Part shown: positions 1 through 6,259 of the stretch, in pieces
Layout of the letters: every line of letters begins with the position of its first letter
Numbering within the stretch: position 1 is the stretch's first letter
Source of the DNA: an uncultured Clostridium sp.
GTDB taxonomy: Bacteria; Bacillota; Clostridia; Lachnospirales; Lachnospiraceae
Direction: 5' to 3'
Assembly: GCA_958349075.1 (NCBI GenBank)
Contig: CATWBR010000241.1
Location: 1 to 6,859, forward strand
DNA length: 6,859 nucleotides
The notes under the pieces: generated by a model
What the model saw: only the letters and a program-made list of their open reading frames with translations
Databases searched by the model: none
Told to the model about the DNA's origin: nothing
Translations under genes and position numbers: made by a program

Positions 1-27
1 GACAAAAGTAAATTACAGTGTTACACT
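1..27 (+). promoter_or_regulatory. Possible thi operon promoter, cut by the window edge
   Basis: A TACACT hexamer at 22-27 could be a -10 box (4 of 6 consensus bases). The window begins with GACA. If the two preceding bases outside the window were TT, this would complete a TTGACA -35 box exactly 17 bp upstream of the -10. Transcription would then start near position 34, at the edge of the TPP aptamer. The -35 is only half visible, so this is a suggestion from position and spacing rather than a firm call. Confidence 0.35.
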
Positions 28-33
28 CACCTT

Positions 34-120
34 CAACAGGGAGCTCGTAAGCGGGCTGAGAGGAAGTAATCGAACTTCGACCTATATAACCTGATTTGGG
101 TAATGCCAACGTAGGGATCA
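34..120 (+). promoter_or_regulatory. TPP riboswitch (THI element) aptamer
   Basis: This RNA element binds thiamine pyrophosphate and turns thiamine genes down when TPP is plentiful. The conserved TPP-aptamer blocks occur in order: CTGAGA at 56-61, ACCTGAT at 89-95, and GTAGGGA at 111-117. Stems can be drawn by eye. P3 pairs 42-47 with 52-57 around a UAAG loop. An extra stem (P3a) pairs 63-67 with 74-78. A short P2 pairs AGG 38-40 with CCT 81-83. A TTGG/CCAA stem forms P5. A closing P1 helix is not obvious between the bases before 38 and after 117. The element sits directly upstream of a terminator and thiC, so control by transcription attenuation is the natural reading. Confidence 0.95.
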
Positions 121-146
121 TACAAGACGGATATAAAAAAAATCAA

Positions 147-175
147 GTCTGGGATCTGTTGGTCCCAGGCTTTTT
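147..175 (+). terminator. Riboswitch-controlled intrinsic terminator upstream of thiC
   Basis: A 10-bp stem (147-156 with 161-170, including G-U pairs) closes a TGTT loop and is followed at once by five T residues at 171-175, with an A-rich run just before it. This is a classic Rho-independent terminator in the leader between the TPP aptamer and thiC. The GGGATC at the end of the aptamer (114-119) repeats the GGGATC of the terminator 5' arm (151-156). It can therefore pair with the 3' arm GGTCCC (161-166), giving a candidate antiterminator when TPP is absent. The exact switching structure is inferred. Confidence 0.88.
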
Positions 176-197
176 CTATTGCAGAAAAATAGCCGCG

Positions 198-227
198 ATC
201 CCTCCCAAACAAAACAACAAGGAGGAT
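198..227 (+). promoter_or_regulatory. Possible hairpin masking the thiC Shine-Dalgarno
   Basis: ATCCCTCC at 198-205 can pair, with one bulged C, to GGAGGAT at 221-227, which contains the thiC ribosome binding site. The loop is a 15-nt A/C-rich unpaired stretch (206-220). The same upstream segment includes GATCCC (197-202), the exact complement of the GGGATC at 114-119 and at 151-156. The masking stem could therefore compete with riboswitch or terminator pairings. The complementarity is plain to see; a regulatory role is inference. Confidence 0.4.
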
Positions 228-233
228 ATGAGT

Positions 234-1541
234 ATGAATTACACCACACAGATGGATGCCGCCAGGAAGGGCATCCTGACCAAAGAAATGAAAAATGTAG
301 CCGAAAAAGAGCGTTTTGATCCCCAGGAGCTGCTGCGCCTGGTTGCCGAGGGAAAAGTAGCCATTCCGGCCAACAAACTCCACACTTGTCTGGAACCGAA
401 CGGCATCGGCTCCATGCTGAGAACCAAAATCAATGTGAACCTGGGAACTTCCAGGGACTGCAATGACCTGGATATGGAGTTAGCCAAAGTAAATGATGCT
501 GTAGCCATGGGCGCGGAGTCTATCATGGATCTCAGTTCTTTTGGCGATACCGGGAAGTTCCGCCGCAAACTGACTTCCGAGTGCCCGGCTATTATCGGAA
601 CGGTTCCCATTTACGACGCCGTCGTCTACTATCACAAGCCATTAAAAGAAATCACCTCCGAAGAATGGATTGATATTGTAAAAATGCACGCCAAAGACGG
701 TGTGGATTTCATGACAATCCATATCGGAATTAATAAAAATACGGCAAGCCGGTTTAAAGAGGCAAAGCGCCTGACCAACATCGTATCCAGAGGCGGTTCC
801 ATTATCTTCGCCTGGATGGAGATGACCGGACTTGAAAATCCATTTTATGAACACTTTGACGAAATCCTGGACATCTGCCAGGAATATGATGTGACACTGA
901 GCCTGGGAGACGCCTGCCGTCCCGGCTGTATTGCCGACGCCTCCGATATCTCGCAGATAGAGGAACTGATTACACTGGGCGAACTGACCAGAAAGGCCTG
1001 GGAAAAGAATGTACAAATTATCATAGAAGGCCCCGGTCACATGCCCTTGGACCAGATTGCCGCCAACATGAAAATTCAGCAGACCATCTGCCAGGGCGCC
1101 CCTTTCTATGTTCTCGGACCGCTCGTGACAGATATCGCACCGGGTTATGATCACATTACCGCCGCCATCGGAGGCGCCATTGCCGCCGCTTCCGGAGCTT
1201 CCTTCCTCTGCTATGTCACCCCCGCGGAGCATTTAAGGCTTCCGGATCTCGACGATGTGAAGGAAGGAATCATCGCTTCCCGAATCGCCGCCCACGCCGC
1301 CGATATCGCTAAAGGCATCAAGGGCGCCGCCGACTGGGATCACGAGATGAGCGAGGCCAGAAAGCGGCTCGACTGGGAGAAAATGTTCGACCTCTCCATT
1401 GATCCGGAAAAAGCCAGACGCTACCGTGCCGCAGGCAAGCCGGAAAAAGAGGATACCTGCTCCATGTGCGGTAATTTCTGTGCCGTTAAAAATATGAACC
1501 GTATCCTGGATGGGGAAATCGTCAGTATTTTTGATGAATGA
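234..1541 (+). CDS. thiC: Phosphomethylpyrimidine synthase ThiC
   Basis: ThiC is a radical SAM enzyme that rearranges aminoimidazole ribotide into HMP phosphate, the pyrimidine half of thiamine, in the cytoplasm. The 435-aa product has the family motifs in order: NLGTS (69-73), DLSSFGDT (99-106), SRGGS (185-189), SLGDACRPG (223-231), EGPGHMP (265-271), [10 protein letters not shown] (305-314) and PAEHLRLPD (330-338). His269 and His333 match the metal-binding histidine pair of the family. The C-terminal cysteines 409, 412 and 416 form CX2CX3C for the 4Fe-4S cluster, one residue tighter than the CX2CX4C of long proteobacterial ThiC, as I recall is usual for short anaerobe-type enzymes. I start at ATG 234 because GGAGG (221-225) is 8 nt upstream. 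ATG 228 is too close to it, and starts further upstream would run through the terminator and riboswitch. It is the first gene of the operon and is directly TPP-regulated. Confidence 0.97.
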   Translation: MNYTTQMDAARKGILTKEMKNVAEKERFDPQELLRLVAEGKVAIPANKLHTCLEPNGIGSMLRTKINVNLGTSRDCNDLDMELAKVNDAVAMGAESIMDLSSFGDTGKFRRKLTSECPAIIGTVPIYDAVVYYHKPLKEITSEEWIDIVKMHAKDGVDFMTIHIGINKNTASRFKEAKRLTNIVSRGGSIIFAWMEMTGLENPFYEHFDEILDICQEYDVTLSLGDACRPGCIADASDISQIEELITLGELTRKAWEKNVQIIIEGPGHMPLDQIAANMKIQQTICQGAPFYVLGPLVTDIAPGYDHITAAIGGAIAAASGASFLCYVTPAEHLRLPDLDDVKEGIIASRIAAHAADIAKGIKGAADWDHEMSEARKRLDWEKMFDLSIDPEKARRYRAAGKPEKEDTCSMCGNFCAVKNMNRILDGEIVSIFDE

Positions 1542-1623
1542 TGATTAATATCCGGAAGGGGTCATCGACATATATCCCCCGGTACATAGCCTGCTTTTAT
1601 AGCCGGGATTCTACTGTATCGTG

Positions 1624-1655
1624 AGGAGAATCTAAAAGAGTAAGGAGAATCTAAA
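1624..1655 (+). repeat. Duplicated Shine-Dalgarno segment before thiW
   Basis: The 13-mer AGGAGAATCTAAA occurs twice, at 1624-1636 and 1643-1655, with a 19-nt period. The second copy holds the AGGAG (1643-1647) that sits 7 nt before the thiW ATG at 1655. The first copy is an equally good Shine-Dalgarno sequence but is not followed by a start codon at normal spacing. It looks like a small tandem duplication of the ribosome binding site. It might act as a ribosome standby site or have no effect. Confidence 0.8.
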
Positions 1656-2239
1656 TGAAAAATCAAACTACCGCATTATATGGAAATAAAGAAACTGCCA
1701 CACATTCTAGCCACACACAGTATAGAGCTGCAAACACACTGAGCCTGAAAAAGACCGTCCTGGGCGGCATGCTGGTGGCCTTAACCGTGGCGCTGTCCGG
1801 CTTCTCCGTCCCCATCGGGGCATCCAGATGCTTTCCGATTCAGCATTTTATCAACGTCATTGCAGGCGTTTTCCTGGGGCCTTTATATGGCGTCTGCATG
1901 GCCTTCTGCACATCCCTGATAAGAAATCTGATGGGAACCGGAAGTCTTATGGCCTTCCCGGGCAGTATGGTCGGCGCTTTCCTGGGTGCTTTTCTTTTCC
2001 AGAAAACAGGCCGTTTTGCCCTTGCCTACCTCGGTGAAGTAGTCGGAACCGGAATTATCGGCGCCCTTCTCTGCTATCCGATAGCCGTTTTTCTGATGGG
2101 AAAAGAAATTGCCCTTTTCTTCTACGTGGTACCGTTTTTAACCAGCACCGTGTGTGGAACCGCCATGGCCGTGGTACTTTTGGAAATTCTCCGCCGGTCG
2201 CCGTTATTTTCCCATCTTCACAGAATGATACAGGACTGA
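1655..2239 (+). CDS. thiW: ThiW, thiazole-specific ECF transporter S component
   Basis: This is a 194-aa membrane protein with about five to six hydrophobic segments (roughly 33-55, 66-88, 100-116, 121-147 and 150-179). It belongs to the ThiW family, the predicted substrate-binding subunit of an energy-coupling-factor transporter for the thiazole precursor hydroxyethylthiazole. The family block is clear: PIGASRCFPIQH (53-64), then GVFLGPLYG (71-79), SLIRN (87-91) and GTGSLMAFPGSM (94-105). A polar N-terminal tail of about 30 residues precedes the first membrane segment and looks longer than I expect for ThiW. The strong ribosome binding site at 1643-1647 supports this start. No ECF ATPase or T subunit is nearby, so it probably uses a shared housekeeping ECF module encoded elsewhere. 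Placement beside thiM fits import followed by phosphorylation. Confidence 0.93.
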   Translation: MKNQTTALYGNKETATHSSHTQYRAANTLSLKKTVLGGMLVALTVALSGFSVPIGASRCFPIQHFINVIAGVFLGPLYGVCMAFCTSLIRNLMGTGSLMAFPGSMVGAFLGAFLFQKTGRFALAYLGEVVGTGIIGALLCYPIAVFLMGKEIALFFYVVPFLTSTVCGTAMAVVLLEILRRSPLFSHLHRMIQD

Positions 2240-2274
2240 TTCCAGACGTAAAAAGAGAAAAGGGACAGAAAATT

Positions 2275-3279
2275 ATGATGAATGAGCCATTCTCAATAAA
2301 ATCTCAATTTCCGGAGGCGCTTCTGTGTCTCCCGCAGCTCACCCGGGAGCGGTCACCTCTGATACACTGCATCACAAACTATGTGACCGCCTGTGAAGTT
2401 GCCAACATTATTCTGGCAGCCGGAGCCGCACCCGTTATGGCCGATCACCCTGACGAGGCCGCCGATGTGACATCCCGGAGCGACTGCCTGCTGCTGAATT
2501 TCGGTACTATGAAGGAGTCCTCCACCGTCTCTATGATCAGGGCGGGCCAGAAAGCCGGAGAACTGGACCTCCCTGTCATCCTGGATCCGGTGGGAATCGG
2601 TTCTTCCTCCTGCAGAACTTCCTCTGTCCTGAGCGTGCTTAGCCAGGTAAAGCCTGCGGTAATACGCGGAAATGCCTCGGAAATCAAGCGCTTGTACCTG
2701 GAGCTGGAACGCGGGACTGCCACGGGACATAAAATTCCGCTCCTACCAATTGAAGATTCCCCAAAAGGTGTTGACGCCTCACACCGGGATAACATGACAA
2801 AGCCGAACATTTCCGCCCTGACCGGGGCCGCGCGCGGTTTATCGGAATTAACAGGAGCCGTTGTGGTCATGACGGGCGAAACCGATCTTGTAACCTGTGG
2901 AGATGAAACTCTGCTGATTCACAACGGCTGTCCCATGATGTCGCGCATCACCGGCAGCGGCTGCATGCTGGACGGAATCATTGCCGCATATGTCTCAACG
3001 GCCCTTCTCTGCCGAAGCTGCTCTACCGGTTCCCTGATGGAAAATCCACCGGAACATGCCGATATATCAGCCGCTGCCTTTGCCGCAATCCCCTTCGAAA
3101 CCACAGTACTTTCCGCCACGGCCCTTGCAGTCTCGGCGGCAGGTCTCTGCGGGGAGCTTGCATACCGAAAAGTGAAGGAACGTGGTGAGGGAACCGGAAG
3201 TTTTCTCCAATATTTTACCGACTATGTCAGCCTGCTTGAAGAAGAAACACTGAAAAGAGGGATGAAAATTGATATTTAA
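2275..3279 (+). CDS. thiM: Hydroxyethylthiazole kinase ThiM
   Basis: ThiM phosphorylates 4-methyl-5-(2-hydroxyethyl)thiazole, trapping the salvaged thiazole for ThiE. It is a ribokinase-like fold enzyme. Visible motifs are PLIHCITNYVT (28-38), GAAPVMAD (50-57), NFGT (75-78), ILDPVGIG (102-109), RGNASEI (131-137), KGVDA (164-168), VVMTGETD (197-204) and ITGSGCM (225-231), with the conserved Cys230 in the phosphate/anion-binding loop. At 334 aa it is well above the usual 260-275 aa. The extra length appears to lie between RGNASEI and the VVMTGE strand, and after ITGSGCM at about 244-275. The start at ATG 2275 follows AGGGA at 2261-2265; a second ATG at 2278 is also possible, while an upstream extension would run back into thiW. 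The end overlaps thiE by 11 nt, pointing to translational coupling. Confidence 0.95.
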   Translation: MMNEPFSIKSQFPEALLCLPQLTRERSPLIHCITNYVTACEVANIILAAGAAPVMADHPDEAADVTSRSDCLLLNFGTMKESSTVSMIRAGQKAGELDLPVILDPVGIGSSSCRTSSVLSVLSQVKPAVIRGNASEIKRLYLELERGTATGHKIPLLPIEDSPKGVDASHRDNMTKPNISALTGAARGLSELTGAVVVMTGETDLVTCGDETLLIHNGCPMMSRITGSGCMLDGIIAAYVSTALLCRSCSTGSLMENPPEHADISAAAFAAIPFETTVLSATALAVSAAGLCGELAYRKVKERGEGTGSFLQYFTDYVSLLEEETLKRGMKIDI

Positions 3280-3910
3280 TAAATCCGCCTGCCTGCTGTA
3301 TGCAGTGACAGACCGGTCATTTACCGGCGAAAAGACGCTGGAGCAGATGGTACGTGAGGCTCTGTCTTCCGGTGTCACGATGCTTCAGCTCAGAGAAAAA
3401 AACTTAGATGAACGCCATTTTCTCGAAGAGGCGCTGCTGATGCGCAAGCTCACAAGATACTACGGCGTTCCCCTGATTATTAACGACAATGTGGAAATTG
3501 CGCTCCGCTGTCAGGCCGACGGCGTCCATGTCGGACAGGATGATATAAATGCTGCAAAAGCGCGTTTGGCAATCGGTCCCGATATGATTCTGGGCGTCAC
3601 CGCCAAGACCGTGGAACAGGCAAAACTGGCGGAAGCACAGGGAGCCGACTATCTCGGTTCCGGCGCCGTCTTCGGCAGCCAGACGAAGAAAGAGGCTCTT
3701 CCGATGACGCTTGATAACCTCTCAGCTATTTGCAAAAGCGTCTCTATCCCCGTCGCTGCAATCGGCGGTATCACTGTGTCAAACGTCACAAAACTTTCGG
3801 GTACCGGAATCGCTGGAGCCGCCGTTGTATCGGGAATCTTTGGTCAAAGCGATATCTCCCTGGCCGTCCGCACACTGAAAGACAAACTTATAGAGGTGGT
3901 TAATTCATGA
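3269..3910 (+). CDS. thiE: Thiamine phosphate synthase ThiE
   Basis: ThiE condenses HMP pyrophosphate with thiazole phosphate to give thiamine phosphate, joining the two branches encoded around it. The 213-aa product is a full-length TIM barrel with LYAVTDRS (10-17), QLREK (40-44), LIINDN (69-74), DGVHVGQDD (84-92), ILGVTAKT (107-114), GADYLGSGAVFGSQTKKEA (125-143), AAIGGI (163-168) and VVSGIF (186-191). Together these supply the usual pyrophosphate, Mg and thiazole-phosphate contacts. The start is TTG at 3269, placed 8 nt after AGAGG (3256-3260); no ATG lies nearby in frame ahead of the conserved LYAVTD strand. The start lies inside the end of thiM, and the stop shares ATGA with thiD, so translation of the three genes is probably coupled. 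Confidence 0.96.
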   Translation: MIFNKSACLLYAVTDRSFTGEKTLEQMVREALSSGVTMLQLREKNLDERHFLEEALLMRKLTRYYGVPLIINDNVEIALRCQADGVHVGQDDINAAKARLAIGPDMILGVTAKTVEQAKLAEAQGADYLGSGAVFGSQTKKEALPMTLDNLSAICKSVSIPVAAIGGITVSNVTKLSGTGIAGAAVVSGIFGQSDISLAVRTLKDKLIEVVNS

Positions 3911-4719
3911 TGCGCGTTCCTTCCGTACTTACCATTGCCGGATCAGACTCCGGCGGCGGAGCCGGTATTCAGGCAGATATTAAAACCATAACAGCTCTGG
4001 GTCTTTATGCCTCCAGCGTCATTACCGCTGTCACCGCCCAAAATACGCTCGGTGTCCAGAAAGTCTGGCCCGTCGAGCCCGAACTGCTTGCCGCCCAGTT
4101 GGACAGCGTCTTTTCCGATCTCATGCCTCAGGCCGTAAAAATCGGAATGCTGGGTACAAAAAGCGCAATACAGACCGTGGAAAACAGAATAAAATATTAT
4201 TCCCCCTCCCATATTGTCCTGGATCCCGTCATGATATCCACCAGTGGAAAAAGGCTTTTGGACGAGGAGGCATTGGCCGCACTGACGGAAAACCTGATCC
4301 CTCTGGCATCTTTAGTCACGCCCAACATTCCGGAAGCTGAGGTACTTTTGGGCGGCATCACAATTCAAAACATGGAGGACATGCAAAAGGCCGCCCTTCG
4401 GCTTTCCGGGTATTATCACGTACCCATCCTGCTCAAAGGCGGCCATTTGTCCTCGGGAGCCTGCGATCTTTTATGTATCGGCGAGATGCTACACTGGTAT
4501 TCAGCTCCCCGTATTGCGGCCCCTAACAGCCACGGTACCGGCTGTACACTTTCTTCGGCTATCGCCTGCGGTCTTGCAGAGGATATTTCCCTGGAACAGA
4601 GTGTCGCCCGCGCAAAACATTATCTGTCCGGTGCGCTGAACGCCGGGCTTGACCTTGGAAACGGAAACGGCCCCCTGTACCATGCGTGGAATATTCATAA
4701 TGATAACCGGTATGCCTAA
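3907..4719 (+). CDS. thiD: Hydroxymethylpyrimidine/phosphomethylpyrimidine kinase ThiD
   Basis: ThiD phosphorylates HMP and HMP-P, the ThiC product, to HMP pyrophosphate for ThiE. The 270-aa protein has the ribokinase-like ThiD signature throughout: TIAGSDSGGGAGIQAD (9-24), TAQNT (43-47), VKIGML (77-82), VLDPVMISTSG (104-114), TPNIPEAE (138-145), LLKGGH (175-180) and NSHGTGCTLSSAIA (207-220), the last carrying the anion-hole glycines and Cys213. The ATG at 3907 overlaps the thiE stop as ATGA and follows AGAGGTGG (3892-3899) at 7 nt. A second ATG at 3910 is a possible alternative. It is the last gene of the operon. The GCMP-kinase-like family splits into single-domain ThiD, as here, and ThiDE fusions; this one is not fused. 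Confidence 0.96.
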   Translation: MMRVPSVLTIAGSDSGGGAGIQADIKTITALGLYASSVITAVTAQNTLGVQKVWPVEPELLAAQLDSVFSDLMPQAVKIGMLGTKSAIQTVENRIKYYSPSHIVLDPVMISTSGKRLLDEEALAALTENLIPLASLVTPNIPEAEVLLGGITIQNMEDMQKAALRLSGYYHVPILLKGGHLSSGACDLLCIGEMLHWYSAPRIAAPNSHGTGCTLSSAIACGLAEDISLEQSVARAKHYLSGALNAGLDLGNGNGPLYHAWNIHNDNRYA

Positions 4720-4725
4720 CTGGTT
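4705..4725 (+). other. Weak hairpin at the thiD 3' end
   Basis: AACCGGT (4705-4711) can pair with ACTGGTT (4719-4725) as a 7-bp stem, one pair being G-U, around a 7-nt loop that overlaps the thiD stop codon. No T-tract follows, so it is not a standard intrinsic terminator. It may mark the operon end or help separate the convergent transcripts, since the minus-strand gene stops at 4783. I see no better terminator in the 63-nt gap on either strand. Confidence 0.3.
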
Positions 4726-4782
4726 GTCCGGTTGAACTATTCCCTCCGCTTAACTACACAGTCTGCTTCTCCGAGGCTCACT

Positions 4783-6126
4783 TTACCTGTTGCCCTGATA
4801 TACGATTTTTCCGCCATTTACTGTAAAAAGAATACCCGCCGGCGCCAGGCCGCAGACATCTACTCCGAACTTTGCCCTGTCTGCAATGGTTTCAGGGTTA
4901 AACACAACGAGATCCGCGTCACAGCCGACAGCCAGCCGCCCCTTGGAATCAAGCCCCATACGCCTGGCTGGAAGCAGAGTCAGTTTACTGATTCCGGTCA
5001 TCAGATCCATCAGCTTCCGCTCACGGACAAAATGTCCCAGGAATCTGGCCGGGCTTCCCGCCCCTCTCGGGTGTCCAAGGATGTGTCCGTCCACCGTTGC
5101 CTGCATATTGCCGTCACTGCCCAGCATCACATAGGGCAGCCGGTATGCTGCCTCCACATCATCTATAGGCATCGCATTGTGGCATGCCGTCATGATACTC
5201 TCCGGCTCTTTTCTCAGGCGCTCAAACAGCTCCTCATCGCAGTACTGTCCTGCATATTCCCCTGTCAGAATCTCCAAATCCTCCACTGAGAAATTAAAAT
5301 TGTCAAAAGCTCCGTCGTCGAATACCGCCGATTGAAGGACGGTAGACCAGACATTGTACGGATACATATCACAGGTAATGTCGGCCCCTGATGCCCTGAT
5401 TCTCCTGTCCGCCCAGGCCACCTTTCCCTCCCCGTAAACATTGGCCGCAAAATGTGAAATTTCAAACTTCGCGCCCGTCTTCTCCGACAGGGCAATCACT
5501 TCCTCAAGCGTTTCTTCTACCTTCTCCGGGTAGCCGTAACGCATATGAACGGAAACAATCTTGTCATTAGCAGCCGCCACCCTGCATAATGCCTCCTCCT
5601 CTTCCCAGCAGGCTGCCGGATCGTACTCAAGGCCAAAAGACAGGCCGACGGCCCCTTCATCGATCATTTTCTGAAAAAGCGTACACATCTTTCCAATCTG
5701 CTCCCGGCTGGCCCTGTCATAGCTTCCCAGCCCCACCTGTCTCCTGAGCGTCACATTGCCGGCCAGCATATAGCAGTTACACGGATATTCATTCTGTCTT
5801 ACCGCCTCATAATATTTTACCGGTGATGCGGAAGAACTTCCGCAGTTTCCCGTGATAATGGTGGTGACTCCCGTCTTTACCGCACATTGCGAGATCTGTC
5901 TTGGCAGCATAAGTTCCTGGTAATCGGAAATGTCGTCTTCATGCGTATGTATATCAATAAATCCCGGAGCGGTCACCATCCCCCCGGCATCTATCATCAC
6001 AGCAGCCTCCTCCGGCCCCCTTGTGACAGATATAATCTTACCCCCCGAAACCGCCAGCGCCCCCACGGCGTCGTATACACTTTCCGGATCCATAATCCTG
6101 GAATTGTAAATACAAAGATCGTACAT
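4783..6126 (-). CDS. N-acyl-D-amino-acid deacylase family amidohydrolase
   Basis: This 447-aa zinc amidohydrolase belongs to the D-aminoacylase branch, whose members release D-amino acids from N-acyl-D-amino acids; the true substrate cannot be read from sequence. An N-terminal beta domain (1-50) leads into PGFIDIHTHEDD (54-65, with His60 and His62). Then come GVTTIITGNCG (86-96, with Cys95), GLSFGLEYDP (161-170), VSVHMR (191-196, His194), EISH (222-225, His225), DMYPY (253-257), GSDG (336-339, Asp338) and HPRGAGS (352-358). The C-terminal part rejoins the beta domain with GCDADLVVF (401-409) and TVNGGKIV (435-442). These supply the Cys/His ligands and catalytic Asp expected of the family. There is no signal peptide, so it is cytoplasmic. 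The ATG at 6126 is preferred over one 6 codons upstream because AGGAGGAG (6133-6140) lies between them at good spacing. It is convergent with thiD, has its own promoter, and no thiamine role is evident. Confidence 0.9.
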   Translation of the reverse strand: MYDLCIYNSRIMDPESVYDAVGALAVSGGKIISVTRGPEEAAVMIDAGGMVTAPGFIDIHTHEDDISDYQELMLPRQISQCAVKTGVTTIITGNCGSSSASPVKYYEAVRQNEYPCNCYMLAGNVTLRRQVGLGSYDRASREQIGKMCTLFQKMIDEGAVGLSFGLEYDPAACWEEEEALCRVAAANDKIVSVHMRYGYPEKVEETLEEVIALSEKTGAKFEISHFAANVYGEGKVAWADRRIRASGADITCDMYPYNVWSTVLQSAVFDDGAFDNFNFSVEDLEILTGEYAGQYCDEELFERLRKEPESIMTACHNAMPIDDVEAAYRLPYVMLGSDGNMQATVDGHILGHPRGAGSPARFLGHFVRERKLMDLMTGISKLTLLPARRMGLDSKGRLAVGCDADLVVFNPETIADRAKFGVDVCGLAPAGILFTVNGGKIVYQGNR

Positions 6127-6164
6127 AAGAACTCCTCCTCTCATTTCTCTATCAATCTGTTTCC

Positions 6165-6193
6165 ATTATAGTCCCCGCCAGGGCAAACTTCAA
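6165..6193 (-). promoter_or_regulatory. Sigma-A-type promoter for the amidohydrolase gene
   Basis: Read on the minus strand, TTGAAG (6188-6193) and a perfect TATAAT (6165-6170) are separated by exactly 17 bp. The start codon at 6126 lies about 39 nt downstream of the -10 box, leaving a short leader with a strong AGGAGGAG site. The promoter lies between the terminator of the upstream minus-strand gene and the amidohydrolase, so the latter is probably transcribed alone. I see no clear operator. Confidence 0.75.
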
Positions 6194-6226
6194 TCTGTAA
6201 GGTCTTCCTCTTCCCTCTGTTCTTTC

Positions 6227-6253
6227 AAAAGGCCGGGAACAATTGTCCCGGCC
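6227..6253 (-). terminator. Intrinsic terminator of the histidine-repeat gene
   Basis: On the minus strand, GGCCGGGA and TCCCGGCC form an 8-bp GC-rich stem (6231-6253) around a 7-nt loop, followed by TTTT (6227-6230). It begins seven bases beyond the stop codon of the gene at 6260-6625 and insulates it from the amidohydrolase promoter. On the plus strand the same stem is followed by GGTATTTT, which is less convincing as a terminator. Confidence 0.85.
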
Positions 6254-6259
6254 GGTATT

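Noticed and set aside
96..233. N-terminal extension of thiC to an ATG at 96
   Set aside because: It would read through the conserved riboswitch end and the intrinsic terminator. The GGAGG at 221-225 and the family-typical N-terminus support ATG 234.
642..1232. Long open frame on the minus strand inside thiC
   Set aside because: Low-complexity Gly-rich translation antisense to strongly conserved ThiC motifs, with no ribosome binding site; a shadow frame.
1542..1654. Second TPP riboswitch before thiW
   Set aside because: The CTGAGA and ACCTGAT signature blocks are absent.
2152..2274. Upstream extension of thiM overlapping thiW
   Set aside because: The extra residues are out-of-frame thiW sequence with no ThiM similarity, and a Shine-Dalgarno-like AGGGA precedes ATG 2275.
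2353..2870. Minus-strand open frames inside thiM
   Set aside because: Two overlapping frames antisense to conserved thiM, with no recognisable motifs; shadows of a GC-rich gene.
4732..5289. Plus-strand open frame of 185 aa opposite the amidohydrolase
   Set aside because: It is antisense to the conserved C-terminal half of the amidohydrolase and shows no domain.
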